Assembly (NCBI GenBank): GCA_015499995.1
Contig: JADNRV010000028.1
Location: forward strand, 62,001 to 126,000
Direction of reading: 5' to 3'
Origin: Flammula alnicola
Lineage: Eukaryota > Basidiomycota > Agaricomycetes > Agaricales > Strophariaceae
Length of the DNA: 64,000 bases
Shown: positions 35,907-46,884 of the stretch, piece by piece
How positions within the stretch are numbered: position 1 is the first letter of the stretch
Layout: every line of letters starts with the position of its first letter
Made by a program: the position numbers and the translations under genes
Notes under the pieces: generated by a model
Seen by the model: only the letters and a program-made list of their open reading frames with translations
The model's database searches: none
What the model was told of the DNA's origin: nothing

Positions 35907-38015
35907 TTATTGTAGGACTTTTTCTCTCTTGGGCGTCGTGGTAATGTACCGACGAACTACCCATACAATTAGCACGAAAGGTAAAGCCAGCGGGAGGAAA
36001 GGCATCCGAATCAAGGCAGTAATCATCGACCATACCTTACGCAGCCGGGAAACGAACAGCACCACGGTCCAAAGCTGCGAAGCAATTAGGAGCGAATAGC
36101 ACACCCGCGTCAAACTCGGGACCTCTACCTCGGTGCAGTACTGAATGAACTGGAGCACCTTTTCTTTCACACCGTCCCGATATTGAGGAGCGGTGGTTCT
36201 GATATCCTCTTGCAGGAGCTTAAATTCCACTGCCCATTTGCACTCCATCCCCTCCACAGATGCCTCCTTTGCATCTGTGATAAACCGTTCCTCGCAGGAG
36301 CTGCTATTCGTGGTGAAGGCAGTAGAAAATTTAGTTTTCTCCACGCGGACCATATCGAACATCAGCTGCTTGAATGCAGTGAGACACGCCTGGCGCAGGT
36401 TCTTGAGTTGCAGGATATAGAGCGGCGAGCAGGTTGCGTTGAGTGCGACAACTACGTCGGCACGTTTGTTCTTGTAGACACTTTCGTTATAGCGCGAGGC
36501 GTCACGATCGTAGAGACCTTCGAAAAGGCATTCGACTCAGTATTTGTTTGAAAAATAAAAATGATATACTCACTGAGAGCATCGGATCTCCATTTCCTCA
36601 TCATTCCACCCAGCCCATTGACAACGTTTCCAGCTTGTAAGAGCCCCTCTCGTGTTCTCGCTTCTTGATTGAACTCTGAAAGCGCTCTCGCTGAAATCTC
36701 GTCGCAGCGGAAGTGAGCCAATAGTTCTTGTTGGGTCGGTAAATTAAGGTCTTCGTTCATTTGTACTTTCTCCTGCATTTACCAAATGGTATGAGAGCAA
36801 CTTTCGTCTGGAAGTGGTTCGAATTAATCTGACTAACCCAAATTCCTTCCATGTAAACCGCTACTCCGTCTGCAGGTATTCGCTTGTGATAAGCAGGTTT
36901 GAACAGGTAGGCAGGGTGGCTCTTGTCCACGAATCGCTTCCGGAGCTCCTGGACTTCCAATTCAAACTTGTCTGCTACAAAGATTTTGTGTGGAAGTGCA
37001 GTAAACGCCAAGTCGAAGTAGTCAGACAGCTGGCGGTCTTTTAGGTCGCTTGGTTTGATGAGGCTTTCCCAAATATGCGCGAGGTCTGTGGTAACAGTGG
37101 ATTGCAGGTCGGCGAGCGGTGGTTGTCCGATGTGGTCTCGAATGACAAAGAGAAGCAGGGTGCGGCCGCTTGTTCTTCTACGTTCGGGAATCAGTGTGGT
37201 CAATGTGTACTTTACATATAGTCGAGATACGTACCCGTCCTGGGTTTCCTTTCCGAAGAGCCCAAGATTGACTTCCAAGGCCGTCTTGAGAAGACTCATG
37301 TTGGCACCTTTGTAGAGGCCGACCTGGTGATCCCAAAGGTTGACGATCAGGATCTCCGATGAGGTGAGAGAGAATAAAGCGGCTTTTCGTTCGAAATCCT
37401 TGGAAAGTTTTTAGTCCTGATGGCATTGAACTATACATCTCTCCATAGTACCTGATCCTCTCCGCGTTCTCGCCCATCAGTGCCTTCCACGTCCATCACC
37501 AGGATGCTTATATCTTTTCCGCGACACATCCAGATACCTGAGTGTTTATTAGTCAAATGTGCCGAGAACTAAGTACAGCTAGGTTCACCTTTCGTAGTCT
37601 GTTGTCGCTTCCTTTCATCCATGACATCGAAAGTGGTTCCGAAGAGTCGGTTCAATAGTGTACCTTTCCATGGAGGCCTTCGTCAGGAAACAAAATTTCT
37701 CCAAGCCACAGTGAATGGACAAAAGTAAATACTCACTCTTTCCTGTAGACTGCGTCCCAAGGACGGAGACAATATTATATTCAAAACCGGCACCTTGCAA
37801 TCCCCAACGCTCAATCCGCTGCCCGAAATCTGATCTGTAAAAAACAGGATGGAACGAATGTACGAATCAGCCCCGGAACACGATTCAATTGCAATCAGAT
37901 ATGCATTGGTCGAAGGCGGAACTGACCTGAAGTTCTTGTCCTCATCAACGATCTGTATCTGTTCGTTGCATTCCTCCACTGACGATGTGCCATTTAAAAC
38001 GATATACCCTTCCAT
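35907..38015 (-). CDS. SEY1: Sey1/atlastin-type dynamin-family GTPase with shortened stalk
   Basis: Eight exons (37927-38015, 37737-37834, 37589-37663, 37452-37537, 37235-37398, 36838-37177, 36574-36772, 35907-36517) sum to 554 codons, giving 553 residues. The GTPase domain is intact: P-loop GTQSTGKST at 56-64, switch/G3 [11 protein letters not shown] at 103-113 and G4 VIRDH near 182-186, with the QIQIVDED opening of Sey1. Sey1 fuses ER membranes and keeps tubules branched. Typical fungal Sey1 has about 780-850 residues; here most of the helical stalk is missing after [20 protein letters not shown], and two hydrophobic segments (about 484-502 and 516-538) follow, then a 15-residue basic tail. 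The hairpin topology is kept. It is either a divergent paralogue or the only, shortened copy. An upstream in-frame ATG at about 38162 would add 49 residues. Confidence 0.85.
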
Positions 38016-38772
38016 GATATCGTTAGGCGAGCCAAGTTGTGTTCCCTGGTATGGGCCCAAGGTCGTGAAATGCGAGGTGATGGTTGTGGTTGTGGTTGTT
38101 GGAGGCGAAGAAAAGCTGGCCTGTCTTGAGCCGAATAAGCGCCCACCACTCAACATGAACACGTTGAAACAGCACAGGCGTCGACCTCGTGGTTTTCATT
38201 TCAATTATGTAACCATCTTGGCTTGTCACGGTCTGGAAAACCGTGCAGAGTATTTATGTAGCTCCGAAAAGCTACAATTAGGCAGAAGGTCACTGTAGGT
38301 GTTCCATACCTACCTGGCGTTGAATTTCGAAACATCAGGAACAGGTTGAGAGTGAGTCTGGTCTTTGAAGGGACAAGTTATAATTCAGGCCGCAATCCGA
38401 AAAACAGTCATGCAAAGTGGGTCGAACTCACTGGAATATCAATGAACCCCAAACAGTTCAACGTTCAACGTTCAACGTTCAACCGTTACAATTTGGACCT
38501 CTGCCGTTGTTCTGCCAACGATACATTTCGCGCACCTATGGTCGCATCGCTGGTTGATTAAAGATACCGATTTGCATGCAAAGCTTTTCAGCCAAATATG
38601 TACTGCATGTCATATTGTCGTCGCGTTGGCCACGGTCAAGTAGGGTCAAGTTCGCGTTTTTTTGGGCAATGCAAAAGTGGAGGTCACGTGTTTCTGAAGA
38701 CCCCCAAGATTCCGTCTCGCGCGAATCTCGATTCTCGATGCTCATCCGAACTTTGGTTAGTTTGGAACTAAT
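38016..38772. promoter_or_regulatory. Divergent promoter of SEY1-like and DPH2 genes
   Basis: 757 nt between two divergent genes. It contains four tandem copies of the heptamer GTTCAAC at 38456-38483, then CGTTACAATTTGG. No gene was seen; the minus-strand frame up to 38229 may be 5' extension of the Sey1-like gene. Confidence 0.45.
38456..38483. repeat. GTTCAAC heptamer array, four units
   Basis: Four consecutive perfect GTTCAAC units in the divergent promoter between the Sey1-like and DPH2 genes, about 290 nt from the DPH2 start. Confidence 0.9.
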
Positions 38773-41700
38773 ATGTCCTCCCAAACCACGACCTCGTTCT
38801 CCTCCTCGGGCGAGGACGCCATAACGCGCACCATCGACATCCGCCAGGACGACATCGGTCCATCTAACGCTGGTATCGCGTTCCCAGAATTTTATGAGAT
38901 AGAGCGGACAGCAGAGGAACTGGTTAAGGGCGGGTATAAACGTGTGTGTGTCTTTTCTTTTTCTTCTTCTCGAAAACTTGGGACTTTGCACATGGAATAG
39001 TGTCGGTTGCCACTCTGCATACGCTTCTTCATTATTTACGAGGTTCCTTTGAACGAGATTCCTCATGGCATTGGAACACTTCTTCGTGCCCTTTTGTCCT
39101 TTCAAACCACCATTCATGCACACCTTCCTCCTCCGGCAAACAATTTTACTTACATGACTCCATCTGCCTGATAGATCGCACTCCAATTCCCGGACGAGCT
39201 TCTGCACGACTCTGTCCCCATATTCCGCCACCTCAAACGACGCATAGCTGAGCTGCGGCAGAAGTCTAGCTCTACGTCTGCGTCTATCTCTAGCTCGAAA
39301 CCTAGTCCACCACTATCAATATCGGACCCTATCTCGACAGCAAGCTCACAATTACCGCCCAATGCAAATGTGAAAGAAGACGAAAGAGACCCTGAACTCT
39401 ACGTTCTGGCTGATACGTCCTATGGCAGGTACGTTTATACTTGTATTTGGAATCCATCCCATTCCACCATTCCACATTTCTCGCCCGCGGTTGCGTCCTC
39501 TGGCGTCTCGCCTGTCGGCTGAAATTCGTAGACGATCTTTTGGCTGACCCATCTTTGATCTCAATCTCGATCTTATCTAATCTCCTTTTTTTCTTTCTTC
39601 TTTGCACCTAATCTAATCTCATTCTATCCCCTTCCAATCAAATCTACTCCAACCAACACCCCCGGATTTCAATGTTCAACTATATGAAAGCTGCTGTGTG
39701 GACGAAGTCGCCGCGCAGCACGTCAACGCCGACGCACTGGTACACTATGGGCACGCATGTATGACTCTGTACGTCCCCCTTCCATTCCTTTTCATTCCTA
39801 ATTCTCTACTGTGTTCGCATCTCGCACCTGCACGCGCCTCCTTCCAAATATCCCTATCCCTTGATTTATAGAAATTAACTGACCGAACCCATAGGACATC
39901 CCGCCTCCCCGTAATATACGTCTTTGGTCAGAAAAAATTGGCCGTGGAGCCGTGCGTCGCGGAGCTCTTGCGCGCCTTCGATGCAGAGGCCAAAGGCGAA
40001 GAAAATGAAGAACCACGAAGAAAGCAGGCTGTGTTATTGAAGCATGATGTAGTGTATACGCATTTGGCTGGTGCGTAATTTATTTTTTAATGTATTGTGC
40101 CCCTCCTCTTCCCCGCCCATCCTCTCCTCTGAGTTTTCGCTTCGCCGTATCTATCTCATTTTTTTGATCGACACGATACGATGACATTGTTATATGCAGA
40201 TACTATCCTACATACCCTACGAGAGGTGCTAGCGAAGCGCGAGAAGCCTATCCTGGTATTGTATGATAGGATACCGACAAGTACGCATCCTGTACCGTCC
40301 ACGGCTCCAGAGGCAGACGCAAAGAAAAACAAAAGCTCCGCCGCAGGAGAGGAAGACACAAGTACAAATATAACAGATAAACCAAAATCAGAAACAGAAC
40401 CAGAGAAGGCCAAAGACGATGAGGAGGAGGACGGCAGTGTGGAATATACATATACCGCGATATTCTACATCGGCGGCGAGAGTCTGGGGCTGACGAACCT
40501 CCTCATGACCAATGCGGGGTGTCAGGTGCGTGTAGCGTTCTTCCTTTCTCCCTCTATACATCTTACCCGCTCAACCTTCAACATCAACAGGTATACACGT
40601 ACGACCCCCGCACATTACGCGCGGTGCTCGCCTCGGGGCGGACGAACAGGCTGCTGATGCGGCGATACGCGGCGGTGCAGAAGGCGCGCGATGCGGATGT
40701 GTTTGGGATCTTGGTCGGCACGTTGGGCGTCGGTGAGTGCATGTAGCAAATAACAAAGAATAATGGCGCTGACGATTATCTCCCACCCGGACGTCCAGCC
40801 TCCTACCTCCCATTAATATCCCACCTCCGCCGCCTCCTCGCGCGCCAAAGGAAGAAGAGCTACACGATCAGCGTGGGCAAGCTTAACCCCGCCAAGCTGG
40901 CCAACTTTCTCGAGGTGGAGTGTTTCGTCCTTGTCGCGTGTCCAGAGAATAGTTTAGTTGAAGGGGAGAAGGTGTGTTGCTTTTATTGTTATTATTTATT
41001 TTGTTTTTTGGGGCTAACGGTGCATTGATTTTTTTCCCTCCAAAAAGGACTTCCTGAGACCGATAGTGACACCTTACGAGCTGGAGGTGGCGCTTCAGGC
41101 GGAGCAGAGCTGGACGGGGCGCTATGTGCTTGATTTTGGGCGCTTGTTGGCTGATGCGAAGGCTGTTATCGACGATTCTGAGACTACCAAACAGTCGACC
41201 ATAGGAGATGGAGGGAATGACAATGTAGAGGAAGGCGGAAGCGGAGACGGAGATGGAGATGGAGACGAAAGCGACCCAGACCAGCCTGTCTTCTCACTTG
41301 TGACTGGGACGTATCGACATGCGAAGCGGTATGGAGGTAAATCGTCCTTTCATTCTTTTTTCATTCTTCCTCTCCTTTTTTCTCGTTTCTCGTGTCACGC
41401 GAAAATTCGAACGCTAATGATTTTGATTTCTTAAACACCGTATTTGCAGGCAAAAATGATACCAGCGATGACGAGCGTCTAGTGCAAGGGACCTCGGCGA
41501 TGGTCCTACGGAACCAGGATAACCAAATCGCGAGAATGGACAGTGCTGCTGGTGCGTCGTCTCTTTCCTTTCGGCTTTCCTTTAAGCCGCTCATTATCGC
41601 TGTCTACCTTCAATTTTCTCTACTCCTCCGCTGCCGTTGGGATGCTCGTTACTCTGGACATACGAACAGGCCAATTTCTGCAACAACGGACATATCATGG

Positions 41701-41812
41701 GCTAGAGTTGCGCATCGGCGAAGACGCGCCGAGCGTGCTGGAGCAGGGACGCAGTGGGATCGCGAGGGGGTATCAGGATGATCGAGCGCATCAGGATATG
41801 TCGAGTGATTAG
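38773..41812 (+). CDS. DPH2: Diphthamide biosynthesis protein Dph2
   Basis: Ten exons (38773-38943, 39175-39428, 39691-39768, 39895-40070, 40200-40525, 40591-40732, 40799-40971, 41048-41336, 41450-41551, 41670-41812) sum to 618 codons, giving 617 residues. The opening FPEFYEIERTAEEL and IALQFPDELLHDSVPIF, then YVLADTSYGSCCVDEVAA, VHYGHACM and ECFVLVACPEN match Dph2. Cys143/Cys144, Cys165 and Cys430 fit the three positions that hold the Fe-S cluster in the Dph1-Dph2 radical-SAM-like enzyme, which transfers an aminocarboxypropyl group from SAM to a histidine of elongation factor 2. Dph2 is thought to support Dph1 electronically. Two acidic, low-complexity inserts (about residues 255-300 and 490-520) lengthen it beyond the yeast protein. 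Confidence 0.95.
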
Positions 41813-42430
41813 GCAAAGGCAGATTAGAAGTATTTAGCATCATGTAAGATATCCCGCGATCAAAAATGGGTGTTTCTAACGGTTTATATGTAGAGTGCAG
41901 TCTACTGTATCTCTCTTTTACATGGATTCATTGTGTGCCGTACAACTGGCACCATGAAAGTCAGAATCGGTACCATCATGACCATTCGCAAATTTCAAAG
42001 CCGAGATAGGTTGCTCTAAATCGTTCCTTTCAACTTCCTCAAACCGTTGCTTCGAATTGCGTATCATGATAATGTCTTCCACAGGTGGTTCTATTCACAA
42101 GATTTATGATCAGTAGGATGCCCACAGACGCTGGCCATAGGCACGTTCGCGTACCATGGCTGTTATGATACACTGTATATCACAAATTTGTTCAGAGTCC
42201 ATCAAACTGCCACACAAATGGAGAACTATGTATATGCAAAGGCTTTCTAATATGTACAATTAGATGGTAAGAATGGATATTTGTACCGTAGTTGTACTTG
42301 GGGATAGTGGGGGCCATTTCCGCACGAAGTTGTCCAAAAATCATCGCCGCCAGTAATCTGAAGGTAGGATGACAATATCACGTTTAAAGTACTATCGTCA
42401 TATTTGGAAGCAGTGGAGGTTCAGAACTGT
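41813..42430. other. Convergent 3' region
   Basis: About 620 nt between DPH2 (+) and an F-box gene (-), AT-rich, no gene seen. Confidence 0.45.
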
Positions 42431-44101
42431 TCAGAAGTTGAAATATATGCCAGGTTTACATTGGCAGGTGAGTTCTGTATCCAAAACCACAGACTTCGGG
42501 AGGCTTTCAGCCACAGATTCCATCACTGAAACAATAGGATGTGCCCCGCCACAATGGTATGGTGTGACAAGCCGGAGGTACTCCAATCCCCATCTCGGAT
42601 AGCTACGTGCCTGCATCACTTTATAGAAATCGGTCTGTTGAATCAAGTCAGCAACGTTTGACAAGGAGGAGTATAGTACTGACATAAAATTCGTCATTAA
42701 CAAAAGGCTGGTGTTCTGGCTTTGGCGAGAATGAGGCATATTCTATCGTCAATGACTTCAAGCGCGGCAGATTCTTGGCCAAAAGATCGAAAAGCGGCGG
42801 AGAAATGTAGACGCATGTGAAGGAGAGACGCTCTAGAAGGCTGCCTCCTTCACGTTGCCCAAGCGTATTCAAGAGAGAGAAGACGCGTCGAGACGAAAGC
42901 CTGACATCTGTGATGATGAGGCTCGTGAGGTTTGGAGTTACTCGCGAAAGATCCGGCATTAACGCTCGCTCGGTTCCTTCCATGTCTCCGTGCATATCGC
43001 GCAGGCCGATGTCCAGGGTTCGCAATTTAGGAAGGACGAGTTGGGCAAAGGAATAAAGTCTCTCAGACTCCAAGGCGTCGTTGTGGTTCAACCAGATGGA
43101 ATATGTGTCATCCGAAGTATTGACTGTTATGTGGCGGGCGTGTGGTTTTACAACCAATGTTTCGAGGGTGGGTGCATGTCTCGAAATGAACTTGGTGAAG
43201 TCTTCCGTTTGTGGGACGCTGGTAGCGTTGAACACCGATAAAAATTCAAATTTCTTGAGTTTTCGGAGGCGAGGGAATGATTCGAACAGAGTTCCAAGGT
43301 CGCGATTAATTAAGGATGAAAAGGTAAGTGACGTGAGTGTCGCCTTGAACGCTGCGAGGAACGCTACAAGAGCACCACTTGCAAAATGCCAATCAGTCGG
43401 AGTTTGGTTAAGGCGAGTAACAGAGATGTTGATGTCGAATTCTTCGAGATTCGTCAAGAGTTTCGAGCGTTTAGTAAGGGGGTTTAAGAGGAGGGGGAGT
43501 TTGATAACGGTCGTGTCGATTGATAACTTGCGAAGGTTCGGGCCTATGGAGTCTGAAGCCCACAACGAATCCAAGAAAAGCATGAATAAGGGCGTAAGCG
43601 CAAGATCATGCAAGACAATCGTAATTTCGTGCAGATTCGGGCAGGCCTTAACTGCTATCTTGGCCGTCTCAAGGATTTCGTAGCTTGGGTCATTGAAGGA
43701 GTCGTTGAATGTGATAGACGAGGGATTTTTTGTAAAGTTTCTGAGATATGCGGCACCTGATGCGAGTTTTTGCTTGAATGTAGACTCGGTCTCTTCATCC
43801 GTGCCTGGAAGAAAGGCAGGTCGGATAAAAAGATGTCGAACACGATTGGCGATGCCCAAGTGCCTTCAAAGGAAAGAATTGAGACTAACAAAAGGAAGCA
43901 ACAGAAAAATTCGTACTTGAGCTGCTCGAATGTCTTCAACGTATCCCTGTCGTCGGATATAAACCGTACTTCTTCATACAAGTCATTGAGGGCGAGCTCA
44001 AAGAGAATACGATTGACACCAATCATCTTGTGGAGAGCCGTTCTAGGGAGATATGAGAGTATTTCGAGCCATAGTTCCACGGGTAAATCTGGCGGAGGCA
44101 T
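42431..44101 (-). CDS. F-box protein with LRR-like repeats
   Basis: Three exons (43917-44101, 42684-43863, 42431-42634) sum to 523 codons, giving 522 residues. The N-terminus MPPPDLPVELWLEILSYLPR, ALHKMIGVNRILFELALN is a clear F-box. Leucine-rich stretches follow: PNLRKLSIDTTVIKLPLLLN, LTSLTFSSLINRDLGTLFES, PKLRTLDIGLRDM, PNLTSLIITDVRLSSRRVFS and PRLKSLTIEYASF. Such proteins are expected to deliver substrates to an SCF ubiquitin ligase. The first intron (GTACG..TTGAAG) needs the donor one base earlier than the obvious AAG, and this restores the phase. It is unrelated in detail to the F-box gene at 4860-6320; both belong to a large family in Agaricomycetes. Confidence 0.85.
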
Positions 44102-46025
44102 GTTGGGTGTGACGATCTCAGTGGGCGCTGGGCAGCATCAATCCAAGCGTTATAAACCCAAAATTCGGCATTGACACCGCCCTAATCGCAAGGCTGTGTT
44201 CAACAGTGTTGTTCAAAATGTGTCTGGCCTGGCTTATGTAAAATGTGGCTGTGTTTTTGTATAAAGGGACGACTTTGTCGTCATGTCCTTGCTGTGGACA
44301 CACTTTTTTCACATTGATTTATATTCTAATACTGACTAAGTACTAGTTACTTAGCCACATATTTTTCGTTGGCAAAAAAATATATTTTACAGTAAGTATT
44401 GTCTGTGGTCGCATGCTGCTTGTCGCCAACCTTCGGTTGGCTCCTCGCAGCACTAATAAAAGATAGAATAGCTAGACAGAAGTGAGTTCGTAACAAAGGC
44501 AAAAACCTCGAATCCAAATAAGTGCAAGCAACTTGCAGAAAACTTTGCGAAAGGATGGGGAGAAGATAGTATTTGATCATGTTTGAGTCAAAGACATAAC
44601 CCTTGAAACCAAATAAACAAGTTGCAGAAAACTTTCGAAAGGATTAGGCTCGGATCAAGCCCCTTGTCAGCTTCCGGTGTTTATTTGTATATAGTTGCTT
44701 TCAGCAAAACCTGACAAGGGGCTTGCTTCAGACTGTCACGATTGAGGGGGTTTGGTCGCTCGCGACGCTGAAACCCATTTCGACACGCATTTACCTAGTC
44801 ATGCACGCGTTCTTTAGTATAACATACGATACAAAAAATGTACTACTCACAATTTTTTCAAATAACTTTATTAAAGACCTATGAACTGTCTAAGTAGGTG
44901 TATTGACCCCATTTCCTTTCCTGCCTGCTAGAGAGGGTAAATCTTAAATTTGGACTGTAGCAGTTTGGCATATAATTTTTGCAGTATATATAAGGATGGA
45001 TCCCGAGCCTCTTGTGAATAGAGTTTGTATTGCTGTGGCAAAGAGCTGTATAGTAGCGTTGTGATATCATTTTGCTTACAAGTCACGTGATTAGATAACC
45101 CATAAGCGCCCTTTATCCCAAGTGAGATCGATTAACGATTTTTGCAAGATTTCTCTCCATGCTCAGCATATCAATGGGCTCAAAACACCACACCAACCCA
45201 TATACTCCCAAAAGACAGCCCACGCGCTTAGTGCACGGCGCGCCTTGCATAGGCCTGAACGTGCGTATGTGACACATGTGACGCAACTCATCACGGTGAG
45301 CCGGTTGGTGAAAGGAAACACATTTCCAACGGCGGGCAGTTCTGTAACTTAAAAATGAGTATCTAGAACTTATAAAACATATAATGCGGGAGTAATGCCC
45401 AAGCGCCAAATGAATTGGTTGAAAACCTGCGATGATAAGTCCAAATTAAGAAATTTGCATGTTTCGGCCACACATAATGCCCCACTGTAAACAATTTTTA
45501 TATATTTTTATTTTTGAGTGGATAGACACATGAGAATACATTTTTACTACAGTATGTACTTTGAGTTTTGTTTGTGCGTCAATTTTTGAGGGAGAGCGAC
45601 AGGAATAAGTAAACCCCTGATTTTGATGCAGTCTGAAGCAAGCCCCTTCTGCGAAGGAGCCGCTGCTTGCGCTCGCGACCGGAGCACGTGGGCTTGCTCC
45701 GAACCTACGAAAGGATAGGGTGAAGATAGTATTTGGTCATGTTTGATACAGAGACATAACCCTCGAAACCAAACAAACAAGTTGCAGAAAAGTGCTTCCT
45801 TATATAGTTAATTTAGACAGTGGGGGGAACCTTCTGTTTCACAGCAAGGCCATTCCCACGGGAACCTAGCCAATCTCGGAGCGGGTCAAAATTTGTGTGT
45901 ATGACTCTTTGACGACTCTTTCTACTTGATCCATCTTCGTTTCTTTTCTTTCTCTGTAATATTATTGGCTCGAACATCATACCCATCTACTTTCAGGAAT
46001 AACCATAAGACATTTGCTTTCGATT
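44102..46025. other. Repeat-rich spacer
   Basis: 1.9 kb AT-rich spacer without a gene. It holds the repeat modules at 44504-44733 and 45631-45792. Everything else between is AT-rich non-coding sequence. Confidence 0.5.
44504..45792. repeat. Dispersed and inverted repeat modules
   Basis: A unit of the form CCAAATAA..CAAG..TTGCAGAAAACTTT and CGAAAGGAT occurs twice in tandem (44504-44558 and 44602-44646) and, with the intervening GAAGATAGTATTTG.TCATGTTTGA and AGACATAACCCT, again at about 45708-45792. Next to it, CAAGCCCCTTGTCAG (44656-44670) is the exact reverse complement of 44711-44725, and the 18-mer ending there (44716-44733) recurs inverted at 45631-45648. The arrangement suggests one element inserted more than once, with inversion. 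Confidence 0.65.
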
Positions 46026-46428
46026 ATGGGTGCCTACTACGACGAGATCGAAATCGAGGACATGGCCTGGGACGAGGAGAAGAGGGTGTACCATTACCCT
46101 TGTCCGTGCGGAGATCGTTTCGAGATTTCTCGACGCCAGCTCGCAGACTGCGAAGACATCGCGACATGTCCGAGTTGTAGTCTCATCATTCGAGTGATAT
46201 ACGATCCTGTGCGTTTCTTATGGCCACTCTCGTTAGATCCTTGAGCTGACTTCGCCTTTGCAGCTCGACTTTGAGGATGAACCTCCTGACGATGGTGGAT
46301 CCGGGGAAGAGGTCGAAGAACAGGATGATGAAGAGGAAAGCGACAGCGAAGACGATCATTTCGAGGATGCCCTGGAGAAGCTTACCATCACCGATGAAGC
46401 CCCCAAGGTTGTTATCGTCTCGACTTAA
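46026..46428 (+). CDS. DPH3: Dph3 / Kti11 (CSL zinc-finger protein)
   Basis: Two exons (46026-46208, 46264-46428) give 115 residues. The CSL-type zinc site is complete: Cys26-x-Cys28 in YPCPCGDRF and Cys48-x-x-Cys51 in [15 protein letters not shown], after the family opening [10 protein letters not shown]. Dph3 is the electron donor that reduces the Fe-S cluster of Dph1-Dph2 in the first step of diphthamide synthesis, and also serves Elongator in tRNA wobble-uridine modification. The C-terminal extension of about 54 residues is strongly acidic ([20 protein letters not shown]), longer than in yeast (82 residues). It lies 4.2 kb downstream of DPH2 on the same strand. Confidence 0.96.
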
Positions 46429-46884
46429 GCTGGTTGCCCTACGAGAAGATCAAATCACACGGCTCAAGGCCATATTTTATACTACATGTATGCCTTTTCT
46501 TACTCAATACGCTCTATCGTATCTAATGGCAGGTTTGAAGTTGTATTTTGTATCTACCATTCATTCAGCCTTGTTTACCTGAAGCATAATATTGATCTTT
46601 CATCAATCAAGATATTCACTGGCAACGCTTGCGGCCATATCACATCTGTACTTGAAGACTTATTCGTTGAAAATGCTGTTTTTGGAACTGCAGATGCCGT
46701 CACTGCCAAACCAAATATTAAACGAGACGCATAGATGCAGAAATAGGTGCAGCACTGCCATCAACTGCCAAATTTGACAGCATTTTCCCTTGCCGGCTAG
46801 GCGGTAGACATAGCAAATGCAGCGGTGCTTCGACACGAGCCTTATTCCTTTCCCTGCCCTTTCCGCTCCCGTCATATCCTAAGG
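46429..46884. other. Spacer between DPH3 and the NACHT gene
   Basis: 456 nt between two + strand genes. It should hold the DPH3 3' end and the next promoter; no motif stands out. Confidence 0.4.

Noticed and set aside
45620..45700. Possible tRNA-derived short element (stem-like GCTTGCGCTCGCGACC)
   Set aside because: No cloverleaf or internal promoter boxes could be traced by eye.
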